From NCBI RefSeq assembly GCF_900090235.1, contig NZ_LT607750.1, positions 3,959,001 through 4,023,000 of the forward strand: a stretch of 64,000 nt of DNA, given 5' to 3'. The position numbers and the translations under genes are program-made. A model generated the notes under the pieces. That model was not told where the DNA came from, did no database searches, and saw nothing but the letters and a program-made list of their open reading frames with translations. This DNA is from Micromonospora echinaurantiaca. GTDB lineage: Bacteria > Actinomycetota > Actinomycetes > Mycobacteriales > Micromonosporaceae. This document shows, in pieces, positions 8,348 through 17,665 of the stretch (positions are counted from its first letter, which is position 1; each line of letters opens with the position of its first letter).

Positions 8348-9601
8348 TCAGTCGCTGCGGCGTTTCTCGACGGCGTCCAACAGCGCCGGGTGGAGGGCGG
8401 GATTCCAGCCCGCCCCGGCGTCGGCCAGCCGCCAGGCGCGCAGCCACAGCTCCATCAGGTAGGCGTCGGCGACCAGCCGGCGGGCGGCCGGGTCGAGCCC
8501 GAGCGCGGCGCCGTACCGGGCCAGCCGGCTGTCCACCGCCCGCGCGGCCTGCCCGACCGGTTCGCCGCGCAGCACCACGGCCCGCTGGAACGCGTCGTGC
8601 GCCAGGTCGAAGCCGAGCGGCACGTCCGGCCCGCTGTGCTCCCAGTCCCAGGCGACCAGCCGGCCATCGTGCCGGCCCAGGTTCCACGGCACCCAGTCGC
8701 CGTGCCAGTGCCCGAACTCGACCCGGGTGTCGCCGTACCGGTGGGCCAGCGCGGCGACCGCCCGGGCACCGGCGGGATCGGCCGCGGCGGCGCGCCGGGC
8801 CGTGCCGGCCAGCCGGGCCAGGAAACCCGAACCGGCCAGCGGCCGGGGCGGCGCCGGCGGGCGACCCCGACGGGCCACCGCGAGCAGCGCCGGGATGGCC
8901 GGCGGCGCCCCGCCCGGCAGGCCGCGTACCGCCGGGGGAAGCGGCTCCACCAGCGCGACCACCTGCCCGTCCCACGACGTCTCGGCCAGCAGCCGGGGCG
9001 CCGCCGGATGACCGGGCACGCCGGCCAGCGCGGGCAGCTCGCGCAGCGCGGCCGCCTCGGCGGTGACCAGCGCCCGGGTGGCGCCGTTCCAGCCGATCTT
9101 GGCGTAACCCCGGGGCCGCCCGTCGGCGGCGAAGAGTTGCAGGGTGGGCTTGTGGTTCGGGTCCGGCGGGCGCACCCCGCACGCCGCGTAGCCGGGCCCG
9201 CCGCCCAGCGCGGCGGCGAGCCGCTGCGCCAGCAGCACGTCGGCCGCGGCCAGCCCGGCGGGCAGCGACACCGTGAGGGTGGGAAACGGCGCCCGGTCCA
9301 GCGCGCCGAGCCGAGCCAGCCCGCCGAGCACCGCCCGCGCCGCACGGACCCCCGGCGGGCGCAGCGCGTTGTACGCCAGCAGCGCGGCGGCCGTGACCCG
9401 GGGCGCGCCGAGCGGCAGCAGGAACCGGGCCCGGCGCACCGACGGGACGACCGCGTACCGGGCCACGGCGCGGTGCCCCGGTGGGGGCGGGCGGTCCACG
9501 GCCAGCCCGATCCGCTCGTCACCGAAGACCGCACGGGTGACCCAGCCGAGCCCGTCCGCTCGGGAACGAGGGTCGGCCGCGGCGCCGGCCGGCGCGGTCA
9601 C
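8348..9601 (-). CDS. Aminoglycoside-phosphotransferase-fold kinase of the polysaccharide island
   Basis: 417 residues; GTG start overlaps the sulfotransferase stop (GTGA). The C-terminal half has the APH catalytic signature HGDWVPWN (residues 300-307) with the catalytic Asp at 302, and the following metal-binding AWDWEHSG with Asp 319. The N-terminal roughly 150 residues are not recognised and may bind the acceptor. APH-fold kinases phosphorylate sugars, choline or antibiotics. Given tight coupling to the sulfotransferase, a sugar or polymer precursor is the likely acceptor (inference). Not expected to be an antibiotic resistance enzyme in this setting. Confidence 0.72.
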   Translation of the reverse strand: MTAPAGAAADPRSRADGLGWVTRAVFGDERIGLAVDRPPPPGHRAVARYAVVPSVRRARFLLPLGAPRVTAAALLAYNALRPPGVRAARAVLGGLARLGALDRAPFPTLTVSLPAGLAAADVLLAQRLAAALGGGPGYAACGVRPPDPNHKPTLQLFAADGRPRGYAKIGWNGATRALVTAEAAALRELPALAGVPGHPAAPRLLAETSWDGQVVALVEPLPPAVRGLPGGAPPAIPALLAVARRGRPPAPPRPLAGSGFLARLAGTARRAAAADPAGARAVAALAHRYGDTRVEFGHWHGDWVPWNLGRHDGRLVAWDWEHSGPDVPLGFDLAHDAFQRAVVLRGEPVGQAARAVDSRLARYGAALGLDPAARRLVADAYLMELWLRAWRLADAGAGWNPALHPALLDAVEKRRSD

Positions 9602-10500
9602 GCCGCCCGGTCCGGCCAGTCGAGGTCCAGCCCGAGCCGCTGCCGCAGCGCCGCGTTGTGGGGGCGGTAGTACTCGGTCAGCTCCGCCCGCAGCGCCGGC
9701 TCCAGCGGCGCCGACCGGCGGTCGTTGTAGACCTTGAAGTCGGGCAGATCGTGCGGGGGCAGGCCGAGGAAGTCCAGGGTGCGGCGGTAGGTCGCGCGGG
9801 GGTCGGCGTAGAGCCGCTCGCTGGGCAGGAACAGGATCCGCGACCGGTCGAAGCGGTGCAGCCACGGCTGCAGGTGTTCCAGGTACCGGCCGCGGGCGCG
9901 GTAGCTGTACCAGTCGTACGCCTGGCTGACGTACTCCGGCTCGGCGACCAGCCGCTCCCGCTCCCCCGCCGTGCGCTCCGGCTCGGCGGCCAGCGCGGCG
10001 GCGAAGTCCAGCGGCTCGACCCCCTGCGCGCGGCGCTCCTTCCAGTGCGAGTACGCCCGCTCCACCGGGTCGCGGAGCAGCACGATCAGCCGCACGTCGG
10101 GCATCAGCGCGGCGACCCGGCGCGCGGCGAGCGGGTGGAACATGTACAGCGGGGCCGCCTCGCCGACCCGCACCGGCCCACCGTGCCGGCGCGCCAGCGC
10201 CTCCCGCTGCCGCACGGTCGGGAAGTGCGACCGGTACCAGGCCTCCCCGCGCGCCCAGTTCTCCTCGAAGTAGTGCGCGCTCTTGGTGTTCCAGGCCGGG
10301 AAGAGCCGGGGCACCAGCGGATGCTGGAGAAGGTAGTTCCACAGCGAGGTGGTGCCGCCCCGCTTCGTCCCGATGATGAGGAATTCCGGCAACGGCCGCC
10401 GGTCGCTGGTGCGCACTCCGTAGTCGACGAGGCTCTCCCGTACCCGGTTGGTCACCTGGGTCGGCACGAGTTGCTTCACCCGGTTCCGGATGGACGACAC
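9598..10500 (-). CDS. PAPS-dependent sulfotransferase
   Basis: 300 residues. The 5'-phosphosulfate-binding loop is IIGTKRGGTTSLWNYL (residues 42-57). The 3'-phosphate-binding region is LLRDPVERAYSHW (141-153), with the conserved Arg 143 and Ser 151. This is the Sulfotransfer_1 fold used for carbohydrate sulfation. GTG start lies inside the last 25 bases of the flippase gene, and the stop overlaps the kinase start, so it is embedded in the polysaccharide operon. It probably sulfates the polymer or its lipid-linked precursor in the cytoplasm. It is the gene that most distinguishes this island from ordinary capsule loci. Confidence 0.87.
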   Translation of the reverse strand: MSSIRNRVKQLVPTQVTNRVRESLVDYGVRTSDRRPLPEFLIIGTKRGGTTSLWNYLLQHPLVPRLFPAWNTKSAHYFEENWARGEAWYRSHFPTVRQREALARRHGGPVRVGEAAPLYMFHPLAARRVAALMPDVRLIVLLRDPVERAYSHWKERRAQGVEPLDFAAALAAEPERTAGERERLVAEPEYVSQAYDWYSYRARGRYLEHLQPWLHRFDRSRILFLPSERLYADPRATYRRTLDFLGLPPHDLPDFKVYNDRRSAPLEPALRAELTEYYRPHNAALRQRLGLDLDWPDRAA

Positions 10501-12092
10501 GACGACCTCCTCCTGCCCTTCGTGGATGCCGGGGCGGGACCGGCGGCAGGGGCCGCCCCGTCCCGCCCACGGATCTGCCTGATGGTCACCCGGATGCCGC
10601 GCCGCACCCGGGGCAACGTCGACGAACCGGCGGCGCCGGCCGCCAGCAACCCGGCCGCCACCGCCAGCCCGGGAAGGCCGCGCCCGGCGGCCAGCACCCC
10701 GGCGCCCGCGGCGGCGCCGACCGCGGTGGTGGTGACCGCGGCCGCCCGCAGCGTCGCCGCGTCCAGCAGCGGCTCGCCCACCACCGCCCGGGCGCAGCCG
10801 TACGCGGTGAGGTTCTCAGTGGCGATGCCGGCCGCCCAGGCCAGCGCGGCGCCGGTGGCGCCGTGGCCGGGGATCAGCCACAGCCCGAGCGAGACGGTGA
10901 CCAGCAGCCCGGCCAGCGTGGCGAGCAGATGCAGCCCGCTGCGCCCGCCCATCAGCAGCAGGCTCTGCACGTTGCCGACCCCGGTGTTCACCAGCATCGC
11001 CAGGGCGAGCACGGTCATCGCCGCCGCGCCGGCCCGGAACTCGGCGCCGAACAGGTCGAGGAACGCCACCCCGAAGACCGCCAGCAGCAGGTAGACCGGC
11101 CAGGACAGCACCAGCCCCCAGGTGGTCAACTGCCGGTGCACGGCGGCCGCCGCGGCCCGCTCCCCTTGGCCGAGCAGCCGGGACAGCTGCGGGGACACCG
11201 CCACCCGCAGCCCCTGCAGGGCCAACTGTCCGGCCAGGACGTACCGGCCGACCGCACCGAACACGCCGGCGTCGGCCGGGCCGGCCAGCACCGAGGTGAG
11301 CAGCACCCCCACCCACATGCTGCCGGCGTCGATCGCGGCCGAGGCGGCCCGGGGCAACGCGAACCGCCAGAACACCCGCCAGTCGGCCGGGTCGGGCCGC
11401 AGCCGCGCACCGCGCCCCACCCCGAGCGGGCCGGCGACCAGCGCCAGGCAGACCAGCAGGGCCGCGGCGGCCGGCAACAGCCAGCCGGCCATACCGGCGA
11501 GCAGCCCGGCGCCGGTCAGCGCCGCCGCGCCGACCAGCGCCGGCCGGGCCACCGGGAGCAGGAGGAACTGCACCCCGACGTACGCCCGGACGGGGCGTAC
11601 GCAGCGCAGCGCGGCGAGCAGCAGGGTCATCGCCGCGACCACCGGCACGGCGGCGAAGGTGACCGCGAGCAGCCCCCCGGCGGCGGCGCCGGGGCCCAGC
11701 AGCCGGGGCGCGAGCGGACCCGCGGCGAGTACCCCGGCCACCGCGACGGCGGTCGCCACCAGCAGCGGCGGGACCAGGGCCACCGGGAGCAGCCGGGCCG
11801 CGTCGCCCCCGGCGCCGAGTCGTTGGCGGGGCAGCGCCCACATCAGCCCGGTCTCCGCGCCGAGCGTGCAGACCGCCGCCGCGACGGTGATCACGCCGAT
11901 CGCGGCGAAGAAGGCTCCGGAGCCCGTGGTGCCGTAGCCGCGGGTGATCACCACGGCCAGGACGAAGCCGAACAGTCCACTGGTGGCCGCGCCGGCCAGC
12001 CCGGCGGCCCCGCTGCGCGCGCTGCGCCGGGTCTCCGCCGTACGGTCGGCGCCGGCCGGCGGGACCGGGCCGGGGCGGGTGGTGGTGGTCAT
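10476..12092 (-). CDS. Lipopolysaccharide/oligosaccharide flippase (MOP superfamily, Wzx-like)
   Basis: 538 residues from the ATG at 12092, overlapping the polymerase stop by four bases. About 12-14 hydrophobic helices begin with GAATSGLFGFVLAVVITRGYG, a typical RfbX/MurJ-like first segment (Gly-Thr-Gly turn after helix 1). It would move undecaprenyl-linked repeat units across the membrane. The C-terminal tail is basic and Ser/Pro-rich, ends 25 bases inside the sulfotransferase gene and looks disordered. Confidence 0.85.
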   Translation of the reverse strand: MTTTTRPGPVPPAGADRTAETRRSARSGAAGLAGAATSGLFGFVLAVVITRGYGTTGSGAFFAAIGVITVAAAVCTLGAETGLMWALPRQRLGAGGDAARLLPVALVPPLLVATAVAVAGVLAAGPLAPRLLGPGAAAGGLLAVTFAAVPVVAAMTLLLAALRCVRPVRAYVGVQFLLLPVARPALVGAAALTGAGLLAGMAGWLLPAAAALLVCLALVAGPLGVGRGARLRPDPADWRVFWRFALPRAASAAIDAGSMWVGVLLTSVLAGPADAGVFGAVGRYVLAGQLALQGLRVAVSPQLSRLLGQGERAAAAAVHRQLTTWGLVLSWPVYLLLAVFGVAFLDLFGAEFRAGAAAMTVLALAMLVNTGVGNVQSLLLMGGRSGLHLLATLAGLLVTVSLGLWLIPGHGATGAALAWAAGIATENLTAYGCARAVVGEPLLDAATLRAAAVTTTAVGAAAGAGVLAAGRGLPGLAVAAGLLAAGAAGSSTLPRVRRGIRVTIRQIRGRDGAAPAAGPAPASTKGRRRSSCRPSGTG

Positions 12093-13447
12093 CCGGGCAC
12101 CGCCGTCGCGCGCCGGCCCGGCCGCGCCCGGCGGGCGACCCCGACCAGCCGTTCCCGCTCGGTGAGCGCCAGGGCGAACGAGATGGCGAAGAAGGCGACG
12201 GCGAGGTTCTGGTTGGCCATGCCGTAGAACGGGATCTGCACCAGGCAGACCACCGGCACCACGGCCAGCCACTGGCCAGCCGCCGAGGTGGCCCGGGCGC
12301 AGGTCACCGCGACCACCACGAACCAGGCCAGGAAGCACAGCAGCGCCGGGACGCCGTGGCTGAACAGCACCAGCCACAGCTGGCCCTGGCTGCCCACCGG
12401 GGCCGCGGCGGTGACCGTGTCGGCGTTGACCGGTGCGCCGTAGCCGAGCCACGGTGAGTCCTGGATCCGCCGGATCACCTCGGCGTAGAGCGAGAGCCGG
12501 TCGGTGTTCGTGTCGCTGGCCTCGACCCGCTTGTCGATCAGGTCGGCGATCGGAATGACCAGGGTGGCGAGCCCGCCGATCACCACCACCCCGGCGAGCG
12601 AGGCGGCCACCCGCGTGTTGCCGCGCAGGCTGGCCCGGACGCCGAGCACCGCCAGCCCCACCCCGAGGCTGAGGAACATCGCCCGGTTGAGGGTGAGGAA
12701 CGCGGGCGCCAGCGACACCGGCAGCGAGGCGACCAGCACCCACCGCAGCACGCCGTGGCGGCGCAGCATGGTGAAGGCCACCACGCAGGGCAGCGTCAGC
12801 GCGTACGCGCTGCCGTAGTTGTTGGTGTACGCGAACGGCGCCGCCGGCCGGTAGATCGGGTCGAGCGACCGGGCGCTGTACTCGGCCGTGGTCAGGTGGA
12901 CCATGTCCTGGACGAACGGGTTGCCGGCGACGCCGGTGGGCAGCAGCACCTCGGTCGGGGTGGTCAGCGCGAACCGCGGCGCGAGGACGCTCAGCCAGCC
13001 CAGCACCACCAGCCCGAGCCAGAACGCGCAGAGCGGGACCAGCACGGCCGTCTGGTCGGGGCGTTCCCGCGCCACGGCGTACACGTAGCCGCCGACCACC
13101 AGCGCGGTGAGGTAGAAGCCCAGCCGCAGGCCGAAGGTGAGCAGCGCGGAGCCCGACGGCAACTGGGTCGCGCTCACCACGACGAGTCCCAGGAAGAGCA
13201 GCCAGAGCCCGGTGGCCGGCGGCAGCGGGACCCGGCCCCGGGTCAGCAGCAGCGCGAACAGCAGCGCACCGAACAGCGGCCAGCCCAGGTAGAAGGCGCC
13301 GGCCAGCCACCAGAGCGGCACCAGGCCGAACATCGTCGCCAGCGGCCAGAGCGGCAGCCGGGGCGGCGGGACCGGCGGCGGCGCCGGTGCCGCGCCCGGG
13401 CCGTCGCCGGCCGGCTCGGTGGTCGCCGGGGCGCGGGTGAGCGGCAC
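12089..13447 (-). CDS. O-antigen polymerase/ligase-like membrane protein (Wzy/WaaL type)
   Basis: 452 residues with about eleven predicted membrane segments and one large periplasmic-type loop (about residues 185-225, containing FVQDMVHLTTAEYSARSLD). The LNRAMFLSLGVGL segment and a later GYGAPVN segment match the Wzy_C pattern, with Arg in LNRA as the usual conserved residue. GTG start 2 bases after the Wzz-type gene and four-base overlap with the flippase. Role: polymerise lipid-linked repeat units or transfer polymer to an anchor. The Pro/Ala-rich 40-residue N-terminus is unusual and may be disordered. Confidence 0.83.
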   Translation of the reverse strand: MPLTRAPATTEPAGDGPGAAPAPPPVPPPRLPLWPLATMFGLVPLWWLAGAFYLGWPLFGALLFALLLTRGRVPLPPATGLWLLFLGLVVVSATQLPSGSALLTFGLRLGFYLTALVVGGYVYAVARERPDQTAVLVPLCAFWLGLVVLGWLSVLAPRFALTTPTEVLLPTGVAGNPFVQDMVHLTTAEYSARSLDPIYRPAAPFAYTNNYGSAYALTLPCVVAFTMLRRHGVLRWVLVASLPVSLAPAFLTLNRAMFLSLGVGLAVLGVRASLRGNTRVAASLAGVVVIGGLATLVIPIADLIDKRVEASDTNTDRLSLYAEVIRRIQDSPWLGYGAPVNADTVTAAAPVGSQGQLWLVLFSHGVPALLCFLAWFVVVAVTCARATSAAGQWLAVVPVVCLVQIPFYGMANQNLAVAFFAISFALALTERERLVGVARRARPGRRATAVPG

Positions 13448-13449
13448 GC

Positions 13450-15045
13450 TCAGCCCCGACCGTTGCGGGTCAGCACGAACCCCAGCGGGGTGACCCCGGC
13501 GGCGCGCAGCCGGTCCGCGAGCCGGCGCAGGTCGCCCTGGCGGGTACGGTCCCGCTCGACCACCACCACGGCGGTGCCCTGCCGGGCCACCGCGACCCCC
13601 CGCTCGTCGGACTCGGCGGGTGGCGCGTTGTACAGCACCAGCCCGTGGCCGGCGCACTGCCGCCAGGTGCCGAACCGCACGCTGCCGGCGCCCACCGGCA
13701 CCGCGTCGGCCTCCGGGGACCGGCCGTTGTCGGTGCTGGGCGCCGGCCGGGGCAGGGTCAGCGTGGCGTCGGTCTCGGCCGACGGGCGCGCGCCGACCGG
13801 GTGTGGCGATGGCCGCCGCGCCGCAGCCGGCGGGGGCGGGTCGCCGCCGGTGACCGAGCCGCCGGGGCGGGGCCGGGGCACCACCGGGCGGGCCGGGTCG
13901 ACGCCGGCCGGCAGCCGCGCCCGGTCGGCCAGCACGGCGCTGCGCAACCGCTCGGCGCGGCCGTGGTCGTCCGCCACGAAGACCTCCCGCCCCCCGGCGG
14001 CCAGCGCCACCGCCAGGCCGGCGGTGAGCGCCGTGGCGTCCTCCCGGGGGGTCAGCAGCGCGACCCGGGCGGGTTGGCGCACCCGCTCGGCGACGGCCAT
14101 CGCCACGTACCGCACGTCGGCGTCGACCGCCCGCCCGGCGCGCGGTTGGCGGCGCCGGACAGTGCCGAGCAGCGGCAGCCCGGTGGCGTCGCGCACCTCG
14201 GCCACCGACCGGACGCGGCGGTCCGCCGACTCCCGGACGTACGCCAGCACCACCCCGGCCAGCAGGCCGCCGAGCAGCCCGGCGAGCAGGTGCAGGGATC
14301 GGTGCCCGGTCGCGGAGACCAGCGTCCGGTCGGCGGTCCGGGTGACCCAGCCGGGGTTGACGTCCACCGCCGCGATCTCGGTACGCGCCGAGTTGAGCTG
14401 GGTGAGCTGGTTGTTGATGCCGGCCAGTTCGGCCACCGCGGCGTCGACCGCGCCGTCCCGGGCGCCGCCGATCCGCTTCTGCAGGGCGCTCTGCTGGGCG
14501 GCCACCCGGGCGATGCTGTCGTCGTACGAGCGCAGCATCTCCGCGCGCTGCTTCTCGTACATGGCGCGGCGCACGTCGAGGTAGGCGCGGGCGGCGAGGT
14601 TGGCGCTCTCCACCGCCTGTCGGGGATCGGACGCGCGGTAGACGAAGCGCAGGATCTGCCCGCCGGTGGGCACCTCCACCTCCAGCGCGTCGCGCACCTC
14701 GCGCGGGTCCCGGCCGCCGGCGTCGGCGAGCCGCTGCACCACCTCGGTGCCGGTGGCGATGCCGCTCTCCACGTTCATGTTGACCGCCCGGTCGGCGGCG
14801 GCCCCGCTGGGGGTGAAGGCGTCGGTGACCACCGGCCGGACCGCCACCACCGCGTTGGCGGTGACCGCTGCCGGGACCAGGAGCAGGTAGCCCGCGGCGG
14901 CCAGCAGGCCGATCGCGGCCACCCCGGCCACCAGCCGGAACCGGTGCAGCGGCACGCGGAGCAGGTCGGTCAGGGTGACCGTGCGGGCGGGCGGGGACCC
15001 GCCCCCGGTGTCGCCGGGCCAGGGACCACCAGAAGCGTCAGCCAT
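13450..15045 (-). CDS. Wzz-type chain-length/co-polymerase protein with degenerate nucleotide-binding domain
   Basis: 531 residues. Two membrane helices (about 38-58 and 251-270) flank an extracytoplasmic part with coiled-coil-like helices (about 155-225), the layout of Wzz/CapA co-polymerases. After helix 2 comes a cytoplasmic region resembling the BY-kinase/ParA fold (RVALLTPREDATALTAGLAV, 327-346; REVFVADD, 353-360). Where a Walker A loop ending GKS/T should be, the sequence is TPREDATAL, with no Lys. The next roughly 100 residues are Pro-rich linker. There is no Tyr-rich C-terminal tail. It probably acts as a structural regulator of chain length rather than a kinase. Overlaps the acyltransferase gene by 8 bases. 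Confidence 0.82.
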   Translation of the reverse strand: MADASGGPWPGDTGGGSPPARTVTLTDLLRVPLHRFRLVAGVAAIGLLAAAGYLLLVPAAVTANAVVAVRPVVTDAFTPSGAAADRAVNMNVESGIATGTEVVQRLADAGGRDPREVRDALEVEVPTGGQILRFVYRASDPRQAVESANLAARAYLDVRRAMYEKQRAEMLRSYDDSIARVAAQQSALQKRIGGARDGAVDAAVAELAGINNQLTQLNSARTEIAAVDVNPGWVTRTADRTLVSATGHRSLHLLAGLLGGLLAGVVLAYVRESADRRVRSVAEVRDATGLPLLGTVRRRQPRAGRAVDADVRYVAMAVAERVRQPARVALLTPREDATALTAGLAVALAAGGREVFVADDHGRAERLRSAVLADRARLPAGVDPARPVVPRPRPGGSVTGGDPPPPAAARRPSPHPVGARPSAETDATLTLPRPAPSTDNGRSPEADAVPVGAGSVRFGTWRQCAGHGLVLYNAPPAESDERGVAVARQGTAVVVVERDRTRQGDLRRLADRLRAAGVTPLGFVLTRNGRG

Positions 15046-15589
15046 CGAACTTCTTCACCATCTGTTGGGGGTTGCCGACCACCACCACCCGCGGTGGCAC
15101 GTCCGTACGGACCACCGTCGCCGCGCCCACCACGGCGTCCCGGCCGATCCGTACGCCCTTGAGCACCAGCGCGTGGGCGCCGATCCAGACGTTCTCCTCG
15201 ACCACGATCGGCGCACGGGTGGCCGCGGTCGGCGGGTCGTGCCGCAGGTGCGGGGGCAGGTTGTGGAAGTCGCTGTCCAGCAGTTCGCAGTTCGACAGCA
15301 GGCACCGGTCGCCGATGGTGACCGAACTCCAGGTGCCGATCCAGGTCGCGTTGAGCAGGCAGTCGACGCCGACCCGGACCTGGCCGGGGCCGGCGAACCG
15401 GACCAGCTTGTTCAGCCGGGTGCGGTCGCCGATGCTGACCCGCACCCCCCGGCGCAGGCGGATCCGGCCGCGGATCTCCACGCCCTGCCCGAGGGTCAGC
15501 CCCGGATAGCGCAGCCGGTACCAGCCGCGCTTGACCGCGAAGACCGTCCGCACCAGGAGCCCCCGGCGGATGCCGTCCGCGCCGACCAC
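15038..15589 (-). CDS. Hexapeptide-repeat acyltransferase (LbH/WbbJ type)
   Basis: 183 residues. Several left-handed beta-helix hexapeptide repeats are seen (VSIGDRTRL, VRVGVDCLL, VTIGDRCLL, VWIGAHALVLKGVRIGRDAVVGAATVV), then the typical closing segment VVVGNPQQMVKKF. The loop with SDFHNL supplies the catalytic His found in sugar O-acetyltransferases. Likely O- or N-acetylates a sugar of the polymer. It is the first gene of the overlapping part of the island; 90 bases separate it from the beta-propeller gene. Confidence 0.85.
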   Translation of the reverse strand: MVGADGIRRGLLVRTVFAVKRGWYRLRYPGLTLGQGVEIRGRIRLRRGVRVSIGDRTRLNKLVRFAGPGQVRVGVDCLLNATWIGTWSSVTIGDRCLLSNCELLDSDFHNLPPHLRHDPPTAATRAPIVVEENVWIGAHALVLKGVRIGRDAVVGAATVVRTDVPPRVVVVGNPQQMVKKFDG

Positions 15590-15679
15590 CGGCCCTCCTC
15601 CCCTCGCCGGGACCGGTCACAGTGGAGCCACCGGCCCGACGCGCACAATCTACCGATTTTCCGTCACGAACCGTAGCCG

Positions 15680-17665
15680 CTATGGCACGGAGAAGAACAT
15701 CGACGGGGTGGACCAGGTCAGCCCGGGAGACGGCGTGGCGATCACGGTGGCCGCCGCACCGTCGACCACCGATGCGGCCGTCGGGTCGAACGGGACGCCG
15801 CGCAGCGTCCCGTCGGTGGCGCCGTAGACGATCCGGCCACCCACCCAGGCCATCCCCCGCACCGCCGACCAGGTCACCCCGGTGGTCGGCAGGCTGAACT
15901 CGGTGCCGCCCAGGTAGTTGCCGTCGATCTCGAAGTACCGGTAGTAGAGCGCGTTGGCGCCGGCCCGGGTGTAGTAGAGCCGGCCGTCGAGGAAGAACGC
16001 GCCGGTCATCGCCGCCGGGGTGAACCAGTCGTTGTAGCCGGACGCCTCCCACGGCACGCCGATGGCGCCGCCGGTGAACATGGAGATGTCGATCCGGCTG
16101 CCGGTGGGGGTTCCGGCCACCGCGTGCGACCAGTAGATCCGGTCGGCCACCCGCCACGTCGCGCCGGCGGCGGTGTAGTTCGGCTGGCTCACCGTGGCCG
16201 GGGCGCCCACCGAGGTGCCGTCGAACGACACCCGGGCCAGCACGCCGCTGCCGGTGCCGAGGTAGAGGTTGCCGGTGGTCGCGGTCGGCGGGTTCTTCGG
16301 GGTGACGGTGCGCCCGCCGGCGAGCGGGAACATGCCCAGCCGGCCGTGGTACTCCTCGGCCATCGCGTCCGAGTTCTGCCCGAAGTAGAGCCCGTCGCTG
16401 CCCCGCCAGAGCACCGGAACCGCCGAGCCCCAGGTGCTGGTGCCGGGGGGCATCGAGGCGCCACCGCTGCGCCGCGGGTTCCAGTTCAGCGGCAGGCCGG
16501 TGGCCGGGCTGACGGCGGCGATGCCCAGCCGGTCGATCGCACCGGGGCCGGCCCGGTCGCTGGCGTTGGGGTTGTTCAGCCAGCGGAAGTGCCCGCCCAG
16601 ATAGATCACCCCGTCGGCCACCTCCACCGAGGTGATGGTGTCGTTGCCGGTGAAGTCGACCCAGGTGGCCAACTGCCCGCCGCCGCGGGCGGCGGTCTCG
16701 AACCGGACCAGCGCGTCGCAGTACGCGGCCGGCCAGCCGGCGCCGCCGTTCGTGCCGACCACGAACCAGCTGCCGTCGGCGCCGAACCGGACGTCCTGCA
16801 CGTAGTGCACGAAGGTGGCCGGCGCCGCGCACGGCGGCGCGAACTTCTCCGTGCTCCAGTCCAGCACGGTCGGCGTGCCGGTGAGGTCCACCAGTGCCAG
16901 TTGGTTACGGGGCAGGCCGTCGACCAGGGTGAAGTTGCCGCCGACGGCGAGCGTGCCGCCGTCCGGGGTGACGTCGATGGTCCACACGTACGACGTGGTG
17001 CCGTGCCGGCCCACGGTGGCGTCGACGGTGAAGGTCGGGTCGATCGCGCCGGTGGCGGCGTCGAGCCGGCCGAGCCCGGCGTGCGCGGTGCCGTTGAGCC
17101 AGTTGAACGCGCCGGCGACGTAGAGCCAGTTGCCGTGCAGTACGAGGTCGCGCACCGTGCCGCCGTCGGAGCGCCCCGCCCAGCCGCCCACGATCGCCCC
17201 GGTGCTCGGGTTGAGCGCCACCAGGTTGCGCCGGCTCACCCCGTTGACAGTCTTGAAGGTGCCGCCGACGATCAGCGTGCCGCCCGGCCCGGCGACCAGC
17301 GCGTTGACCGCGCCGTCGAGCACCGGCAGGAAGCTGGTCGAGATCGCCCCGGTGCTCCGGTCGTACGCGAAGAGGTAGCGCTGGGTGGTCCACGCCGCAC
17401 CGGCGGTCCGCCGGATCTGGGTGAAGCTGCCGCCGACGAAGACCATGGTGCCGATCTGCGCGAAGGCACGGGTCTCGCCGTCGCGGGCGTGCGGCGTGAG
17501 GTCGGCGGGGTTGGTCGCGACCAGGGTCGCCGGCGCGGGCGCCGGCACCACGGCGGCGGACGCGGCGGCGGGCACGGCCAGCACGGCGGCGACGACGGTC
17601 AGCGCGACCATCCCGACCCGGGCGCGGAAGCCGGCGGGTCGCCGGCGGAGCGGGAGTGTGGGCAC
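15680..17665 (-). CDS. Secreted beta-propeller protein (delta-60/PQQ-like repeats)
   Basis: 661 residues from the GTG at 17665, chosen because GGAGG lies upstream and a clear signal peptide follows (basic RRRPAGFRARVG then MVALTVVAAVLAVPAAASA). The mature part is made of repeated blades of about 45-60 residues with G.WLYVAGAF, DLTPHARDG and GTLIVGGTFKTVNG-type motifs, as in extracellular delta-60-repeat propellers. No catalytic residues are recognised. It sits at the start of the island with the GH26 protein and probably binds or organises polymer outside the cell; this is inference. Confidence 0.75.
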   Translation of the reverse strand: MPTLPLRRRPAGFRARVGMVALTVVAAVLAVPAAASAAVVPAPAPATLVATNPADLTPHARDGETRAFAQIGTMVFVGGSFTQIRRTAGAAWTTQRYLFAYDRSTGAISTSFLPVLDGAVNALVAGPGGTLIVGGTFKTVNGVSRRNLVALNPSTGAIVGGWAGRSDGGTVRDLVLHGNWLYVAGAFNWLNGTAHAGLGRLDAATGAIDPTFTVDATVGRHGTTSYVWTIDVTPDGGTLAVGGNFTLVDGLPRNQLALVDLTGTPTVLDWSTEKFAPPCAAPATFVHYVQDVRFGADGSWFVVGTNGGAGWPAAYCDALVRFETAARGGGQLATWVDFTGNDTITSVEVADGVIYLGGHFRWLNNPNASDRAGPGAIDRLGIAAVSPATGLPLNWNPRRSGGASMPPGTSTWGSAVPVLWRGSDGLYFGQNSDAMAEEYHGRLGMFPLAGGRTVTPKNPPTATTGNLYLGTGSGVLARVSFDGTSVGAPATVSQPNYTAAGATWRVADRIYWSHAVAGTPTGSRIDISMFTGGAIGVPWEASGYNDWFTPAAMTGAFFLDGRLYYTRAGANALYYRYFEIDGNYLGGTEFSLPTTGVTWSAVRGMAWVGGRIVYGATDGTLRGVPFDPTAASVVDGAAATVIATPSPGLTWSTPSMFFSVP

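Noticed and set aside
8348..9601. Aminoglycoside resistance gene
   Set aside because: Although the fold is APH-like, it is embedded in a polysaccharide operon and overlaps the sulfotransferase gene; a resistance role is not supported.
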